DNA from: CAYGAW01 sp964347945
Lineage (GTDB): Bacteria; Chloroflexota; Anaerolineae; UBA7937; B3-Chlor
Reading direction: 5' to 3'
DNA: 46,001 bases
Assembly: GCA_964347945.1 (NCBI GenBank)
Contig: CAYGAW010000098.1
Location: forward strand, 1 to 46,001
Shown here: positions 41,357 through 46,001 of the stretch, one piece after another
Numbering within the stretch: the stretch's first letter is position 1
Layout: every line of letters starts with the position of its first letter
Notes under the pieces: generated by a model
Seen by the model: the letters and a program-made list of their open reading frames with translations, nothing else
What the model was told of the DNA's origin: nothing
Databases searched by the model: none
Program-made: the position numbers and the translations under genes

Positions 41357-43090
41357 TCAGTCCAGCCGTTTTTCCTTGATCGCCTCCCCCACCAGGGCGA
41401 TGAACTCCTCCACGGGTTTGGCTCCCAGATCCTCCTCCGTGCGGAGACGCACCGCCACGGCACCGGATTCCACCTCCCGATCGCCGATAACTAGCATGTA
41501 CGGTATCTTCTGCAACTGGGCGTCGCGGATCTTGGCCTGCATCCTCTCGCTCCGCGCATCGACCTCGGTCCGCAGGCCAGTCGCTCGAAGCCGGGTCTCC
41601 ACTTGCCGGGCGTATTCCACATGCCTGTCGGTGATGGGGATCAGCACTGCCTGAACCGGGGCCAGCCAGACGGGAAAAGCCCCTGCATGGTGCTCGATGA
41701 GAATGCCAAAGAACCGTTCCAGCGAGCCCAACAGTGCCCGATGCACCATGTAGGGCCGGGCCTCCTTTCCATCTTCACCGATGAAGGTCATATCAAATCG
41801 CTCGGGAAGGTTGAAGTCGAACTGGATGGTGGTACACTGCCAGATCCGGCCCAGCGCATCCTTGATGCTGATGTCTATCTTCGGCCCGTAGAAGGCTCCC
41901 GCCCCCTCGTCGACCTCGTATGGCAGTCCCTCCTTCTCCAGAGCGTAGCGCAGGGCCGCTTCGGCCTGCTGCCACCTCTCTGGCTCTCCAATGTGTCTCT
42001 CAGGACGAGTGGACAGGTAGATCTCATATTCGTCGAAGCCAAAGCTGCGCCAGATGAAGAGGCTGAGCGCCAAGACGCGGCTTAGCTCCTCGTCTATCTC
42101 GTCGGGCGGGCAGAAGATGTGAGCGTCGTCTTGGGTGAAGCCCCTCACCCGCATCAGGCCATGGAGAACGCCGCTGCGCTCGAAACGGTAGACGGTGCCC
42201 AGCTCGGCCCAACGCAAAGGGAGTTCGCGATAGCTGCGTAGGCGGTTCTTGTAGATCATGATGTGGAAGGGACAATTCATAGGCTTGATGTAATACTCTT
42301 GCCCCTCAATCTCCATCGGGGAGTACATCAGTTCGCTGTACAGTTCCAGGTGTCCGCTATCTTCCCACAACTGCGCTCGGCCGATGTGTGGCGTGTAGAT
42401 AAGGTCGTAACCCGCCTTGTAATGCTCCTCCCTCCAGAAGTCCTCGATAACCGTGCGAATCACACCCCCCTTGGGATGCCAGTGCACCAACCCTGCCCCC
42501 GCTTCTTCGTGGACGCTGTAGAGCTCCAACTCCTTGCCCAGGCGTCGGTGATCCCGCTTCTCCAGTTCCGCCAGTTTCTCCAGATAGCTCTCCAACTCCT
42601 CTTCGCTGAGCCAGGCGGTCCCGTAGATCCGCTGCAGCATAGGCCTCTGCTCATCGCCTCTCCAGTAGGCTCCGGCCACTTTCAGTAGCTTGAAGGCCTC
42701 GGTATTCACCTGGCCGGTGTCCTTCACGTGGGGGCCGCGGCAAAGGTCAGTGAACTCTCCCTGGGTGTAGATGGAGATGACCTCGTCTTCGGGCATATCG
42801 GCGATCAACTCCAGCTTGTAGGGCTGATCGCTGAAAACCTGCTCCGCTTCTGCCCGCGAGATCTCACGTCTCTCAAACGCATAGCGCGCCTTGATGATCT
42901 CCCGCATCCGCGTCTCGATGACCTCCAAATCTTCAGGGGTCAGAGGGCGCGGCAGATCGAAGTCATAGTAGAAGCCATCCTCAATGGACGGTCCGATGCC
43001 GAACTTCGCCCCTGGGAACAAGTGCAGCACAGCCTCTGCCATAATATGGGATGTAGAATGACGTAATGCTTCCAGGCCGTTCTCGGACAT
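41357..43090 (-). CDS. thrS: Threonyl-tRNA synthetase lacking the N-terminal TGS domain
   Basis: Charges tRNA-Thr. It has 577 residues from the ATG at 43090; the usual bacterial enzyme is about 640. The missing part is the N-terminal TGS (N1) domain. The first recognisable segment is the editing domain (LRHSTSHIMAEAVLHLFP with its H-x-x-x-H, and TDLCRGPHV). The class II catalytic core is complete: motif 2 region YRFERSGVLHGLMRVRGFTQDDAHIF, MNCPFHIM with the zinc Cys, and HHAGAFPVWLAPVQ. The anticodon-binding domain follows. AAGGAGAGG lies upstream of the ATG; a GTG at 43165 adds 25 residues without TGS resemblance. It follows the T-box-controlled transporter gene on the same strand, with a 105-base gap. 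Confidence 0.95.
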   Translation of the reverse strand: MSENGLEALRHSTSHIMAEAVLHLFPGAKFGIGPSIEDGFYYDFDLPRPLTPEDLEVIETRMREIIKARYAFERREISRAEAEQVFSDQPYKLELIADMPEDEVISIYTQGEFTDLCRGPHVKDTGQVNTEAFKLLKVAGAYWRGDEQRPMLQRIYGTAWLSEEELESYLEKLAELEKRDHRRLGKELELYSVHEEAGAGLVHWHPKGGVIRTVIEDFWREEHYKAGYDLIYTPHIGRAQLWEDSGHLELYSELMYSPMEIEGQEYYIKPMNCPFHIMIYKNRLRSYRELPLRWAELGTVYRFERSGVLHGLMRVRGFTQDDAHIFCPPDEIDEELSRVLALSLFIWRSFGFDEYEIYLSTRPERHIGEPERWQQAEAALRYALEKEGLPYEVDEGAGAFYGPKIDISIKDALGRIWQCTTIQFDFNLPERFDMTFIGEDGKEARPYMVHRALLGSLERFFGILIEHHAGAFPVWLAPVQAVLIPITDRHVEYARQVETRLRATGLRTEVDARSERMQAKIRDAQLQKIPYMLVIGDREVESGAVAVRLRTEEDLGAKPVEEFIALVGEAIKEKRLD

Positions 43091-43195
43091 GGTCACCTCT
43101 CCTTCTTCAATCTTTGAGCTCAAGGGCAAGGTACGGTTCCTTGTATGTCGGAGGCCTGCCTTCACATCGGCTGACCTGTTTTCCCCGCGCGAAGC

Positions 43196-44104
43196 TTACT
43201 TGTCGTGCAAGACCCCCATTGTGGGCGCAAAACGTGTCAAGGCTACGCCACCCAAGACCACAGCCGCACCGAGTGCCTGCAGGGGTGTGAATCGTTCGCC
43301 CAAGGCAGCGAAGGCAATTACTATCGCCACGGGAGGTATCAGGTTGTTGTAGATCGCGGTCCGGCTGGCGCCTATCTCACTGATGCTCTTGTACCAGATC
43401 ACGAATGCGACGCACGCACCTAGAATGGTCGTGAACGCCAGGGCCAACCAACCAGCCAGCGACACATGCGCCCAATCCTGGGATGCCATCTCCGGCCAGG
43501 CAACGAGCACGAGAAACAAGCTGCCGCACACCATAGCCACACTCATCACTCGCAGAGATGAGTACCGTTTCAGAGGCCGCCTCGAGATCACGGCGCTTGA
43601 CGCTGTCAATGCAGCAGCGATGAGGGTCAAGGAGTCCCCCCGAAAGTTCTCCCAGGTAAGGGCCACATGGCCTCCCCCACCTGTCACCGCCACAGCCACG
43701 CCTGCGAATGACAACAGAATGCCCACAATCTGTAGAGGAGCGATCCTCTCTTGCCTGGACGCAGCAGCGAACACTGCGGTCCAAGCAGGTACCGTGGCCA
43801 TAATCAGGGATGAGTTGGAGGCTGTGGTGTAGTGGAGCCCCAAGGTGAAGAACACCTGGTAGACACCTATCGCCGTCAGGCCCACCAAGCCGACCCAGAA
43901 CCAGTCCTCGCGCTTGATCGCCGGTCTGCCTTCCGCCACCCAAACCCAGATCAGCAACAACACAGCGGCGCCCAAGAAGCGCACGGAAGCGAAAGCCAAG
44001 GGAGATATCTCCCGTAGTCCCACTTTGACAACGCTGAAGGTGGCCGCCCAAATCAGTACCACACAAAGAACTAATAAGTCGGTTCTGCTCAATCCAACTC
44101 TCAT
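43196..44104 (-). CDS. EamA/DMT-family transporter (predicted threonine-related)
   Basis: Ten-helix drug/metabolite transporter with two EamA repeats, 302 residues. The first repeat starts TDLLVLCVVLIWAATFSVVKVGL; the second follows SLTLIAAALTASSAVISRRPL. Each repeat carries about five helices, without a signal peptide. Family members move amino acids or metabolites; RhtA-type exporters of threonine and homoserine belong to it. The T-box leader with a Thr specifier points to a threonine link. T-boxes switch genes on under shortage, so uptake is more logical than export. The ATG at 44104 has GGAGG about 8 bases upstream; a TTG at 44107 is a weaker alternative. thrS follows. Confidence 0.92.
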   Translation of the reverse strand: MRVGLSRTDLLVLCVVLIWAATFSVVKVGLREISPLAFASVRFLGAAVLLLIWVWVAEGRPAIKREDWFWVGLVGLTAIGVYQVFFTLGLHYTTASNSSLIMATVPAWTAVFAAASRQERIAPLQIVGILLSFAGVAVAVTGGGGHVALTWENFRGDSLTLIAAALTASSAVISRRPLKRYSSLRVMSVAMVCGSLFLVLVAWPEMASQDWAHVSLAGWLALAFTTILGACVAFVIWYKSISEIGASRTAIYNNLIPPVAIVIAFAALGERFTPLQALGAAVVLGGVALTRFAPTMGVLHDK

Positions 44105-44121
44105 CAACCATCCTCCGGGGT

Positions 44122-44156
44122 AAACAACAACCTCTCGCCTTTCTGGGGCGAGAGGT
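44122..44156 (-). terminator. T-box terminator upstream of the EamA gene
   Basis: On the minus strand a perfect 10-bp stem ACCTCTCGCC / GGCGAGAGGT with a 7-base loop is followed by TGTTGTTT. It overlaps the 3' end of the T-box element and is the off-state structure. Confidence 0.9.
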
Positions 44157-44395
44157 CTCCCGCGGTTCCACCCAATTTCGGCAATGGACCATCCATTGCC
44201 CTCACTGTGCCCGGTAACGGAGGCCTCCGTGACCCCTTAATCAGGACTCTGAAGTATCCCTTTCCGTGGTCAGGCTCCCGGGTGGTTTTCCCTGAGGCCC
44301 TTGCTGGGGGGCTCCCAGTCTGCGACCCCTCCTCCCTGTGAGCGGTACCTCAAGTACTCGTCCCGTTCGTCGCCTTTTGCCCTATTGCCTCAGCA
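44122..44395 (-). promoter_or_regulatory. T-box riboswitch, predicted specifier ACC (threonine)
   Basis: Binds uncharged tRNA and lets transcription pass into the EamA gene. The T-box motif GGTGGAACCGCGG is at 44160-44172, in front of the terminator. A perfect stem III (GGCAATGGA / TCCATTGCC) lies at 44180-44200. Stem I begins near 44365 with CGGGACGAGTA. Aligning the specifier loop (GAAA-NNN-A) with the B. subtilis glyQS leader puts the specifier at 44284-44286, sequence ACC, a threonine codon. The upper helix pairs CTTGAGG with CCTCAGG, and the lower helix pairs CGGG with CCCG. The T-box bulge reads UGGA, which fits a tRNA discriminator U, common for tRNA-Thr. The specifier is an inference from pairing. 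Confidence 0.85.
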
Positions 44396-44416
44396 ATCTG
44401 ATGCTGAATCGCTAGG

Positions 44417-44490
<74 letters not shown>

Positions 44491-44501
44491 AACACAGACT
44501 A

Positions 44502-44530
44502 ATTATAGCTCGGAACACCGCGTCTGGCAA
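44502..44530 (-). promoter_or_regulatory. Strong promoter upstream of tRNA-Val
   Basis: On the minus strand TTGCCA (44525-44530) and TATAAT (44502-44507) with a 17-base spacer. Transcription would start near 44495, a few bases before the tRNA. No second promoter was seen between the tRNA and the T-box leader. Confidence 0.85.
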
Positions 44531-44866
44531 GTGTTGGTCTACAGGCCATTGGAAGACCGCCATGGCAACGCATCGCGTTGGAGACCCGACGCTACGAGCC
44601 AAGCGAAACACCCTGGAAGCATGCCTCAGAATCGGTTCGGGACGGTCTCCCAGTTCCTGTCGCCAGATCCCCTGGCCGCGGACTTGCCATCCCCCCTTGG
44701 CTATGGCATATTATCGCTCGTTGGCCCCAGCCAGGGTCCCGAATCTCTGGCGGGCTTGTTGTCCACAATATCGTAGCAGCAGGGAAGTCCAAGCGCTCAG
44801 ACGAACTGAGCGGCAGACGAGGAGGGACGGCGCACTGCATACTATGAACCTTCAGGAGGAGCCGAA
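44531..44866 (+). other. Gap with a weak promoter candidate for the aminotransferase
   Basis: About 336 bases without a gene. TTGCCA (44684-44689) and CATATT or TATTAT (44707-44714) could be a promoter (17- or 19-base spacer). Nothing else was recognised. Confidence 0.35.
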
Positions 44867-46001
44867 TGGATGCCCTGGTTAGCCCCGACATCTTTCCTGC
44901 GGCGCGTCGATACGCCTACCTGAACGCCGCTTCAGTTGCCCTGATGCCCAGAATGGCTGCCGACGCCATCCTGGACTGGCAGGAAGACTTGGCCACGAGG
45001 GGAACCGTGCACTTCGACGAGGAGGCGGAGACCAAAGTGTTCGACGACTTGCGTCACGCGGCCGCTGGTCTCCTGGGCGCCCAACCTGACGAAATCGCCT
45101 GTGCCTCGAACGCCTCTGAGGCGCTGTGCTCTGTAGCTTGGGCCCTCAGCCCTGGCGCAGACCGAAACGTAGTCAGCGCGCGCGTCGACCACCCGACCAC
45201 CGTCTATCCCTGGTCGAGGGTGGCACGCTTGACAGGCTGCGAGGTCCGGCTAGCTGCGGACAAGGACGGCGTAATAGACCCGATCGAACTCACGAGCCTC
45301 ATAGACGACCGAACGTCTGTTGTTTGCGTCAGTCATGTGCAATACTCGACGGGACAACGCCTGGATTTGGCTGCATTGGCTCAAGTAGCCCACAGTCGTG
45401 GAGCGATCCTGGTAGTTGATGCCACCCAGTCAGCAGGGGCTGTGCCCATAGACGTAGTGGCCGAGGACATAGACGTCCTGGTGGCATCTGGATACAAATG
45501 GCTCTGCGGCCCATTCGGCGCGGCCATACTCTTCGTCCGCCGAGATCTATATGACAGACTCGAGCCTGGCCTGGTCGGCTGGCGCAGCACAGAGCAGGTG
45601 TGGGACTTCCGAGCTGACCAGCTAGAGTGGGCGTCAAGCGCCAGACGCTTCGAGTTTGGCACCATGGCCTATGGCTGTGCCATAGGGCTGGCGTTGGCCA
45701 CCGAGCATCTGCTGAACATCGGGATCGAGAAGATCCACAACTATAACCTGGCCCTGGCAGGTCGCCTCGCCCAGGGGCTCGCGGAGCTCGGGGCCGAGTT
45801 CGTGACTCCTTCGGCCGCTGATCTCAAGTCCTCAATCGTGACGGTGCGCTTCCCGCGGTATGACTCGGGGCAAATCGCGCGCCGACTCAATGAGGAGGGC
45901 GTGGTCGTCTCCCCTCGCATCGGCGCCATTCGCTTGTCACCGCACCTGTACAACACGGCTGATGACATAGATCGGGCCCTGACAACCCTGAAGCGAATAC
46001 T
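44867..46001 (+). CDS. Class V aminotransferase / cysteine desulfurase-like protein (partial, C-terminus beyond window)
   Basis: PLP-dependent enzyme, open from the ATG at 44867 to the window edge (about 378 residues). AGGAGG lies 6 bases before the start. Fold signatures: YLNAASVALMP near the N-terminus, ACASNASEALCSVAWAL, RVDHPTTVYPW, SHVQYSTGQRLDLAALAQVAHSRGAILVVDATQSAGAVP, and the PLP Lys in SGYKWLCGPFGAAILFVRRD. The C-terminal small domain has ARRFEFGTMAYG and VVVSPRIGAIRLSPHLYNT. The VDxTQS Asp is present. It is close to cysteine desulfurase/selenocysteine lyase-type and isopenicillin-N-epimerase-type proteins; no active-site Cys loop can be judged before the end. The substrate is unknown. 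Confidence 0.9.

Overview
The window is one contiguous, GC-rich bacterial chromosome segment. The mix of genes points to a Chloroflexota genome: a class II HMG-CoA reductase with an archaeal-type HMG-CoA synthase and a DUF35 protein, a phosphatidylinositol-mannoside-style lipid cluster, a MurF-Alr fusion, a NurA/HerA pair and a zinc-ribbon/TPR protein. This assignment is inferred from gene content, not from a marker phylogeny. Both ends cut genes: a P-type ATPase on the left and a PLP-dependent aminotransferase on the right. No phage, plasmid, rRNA or CRISPR features were seen.

Layout. 1-1331: type II cation P-type ATPase (partial). 1445-4231: rpsO-pnp, with a clear promoter and structured leaders. 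4332-8155: peptide-type ABC importer (binding protein, two permeases, no ATPase genes) behind a consensus promoter. 8323-14097: a looser region with a zinc-ribbon/TPR membrane protein, a small membrane protein, a CobW-like protein with eroded GTP-binding motifs, about 1 kb of hairpin-rich non-coding DNA, a membrane-anchored unknown protein and a lipoprotein. 14098-18194: HMG-CoA reductase, HMG-CoA synthase, thiolase-like protein and DUF35 zinc-ribbon protein, apparently one operon, divergent from an acyl-CoA dehydrogenase. 19727-24317: PhoB-type DNA-binding domain protein, MurF-Alr fusion, small membrane protein, MTA phosphorylase. 24325-26619: amino-acid permease with two C-terminal UspA domains. 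26642-32247: operon phoU, coiled-coil protein, selB, broken nurA, broken herA. 32401-32900: decayed transposase. 32944-38395: inositol-phosphate synthase, two lipid acyltransferases, PHP hydrolase, PimA-like glycosyltransferase and CDP-alcohol phosphatidyltransferase, tightly overlapped. 38404-40907: DUF6504 protein, HEAT/AlkD-like protein and a radical SAM DNA-repair-type protein. 41357-44530: threonyl-tRNA synthetase, EamA transporter, a T-box leader whose specifier reads as ACC (Thr), and tRNA-Val(GAC). 44867-end: class V aminotransferase.

Main points of interest. (1) The thiolase-like protein beside DUF35, HMG-CoA synthase and HMG-CoA reductase has lost the nucleophilic Cys and both active-site His positions while keeping an intact frame, so it is either a scaffold or a different enzyme such as a DUF35-partnered aldolase. 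(2) nurA has three in-frame TAG codons and herA has lost its ATPase core, so this end-processing pair is decaying. (3) A threonine-type T-box lies just downstream of a tRNA gene and heads a transporter-thrS unit. (4) The inositol-lipid cluster sits near thrS, echoing actinobacterial gene order.
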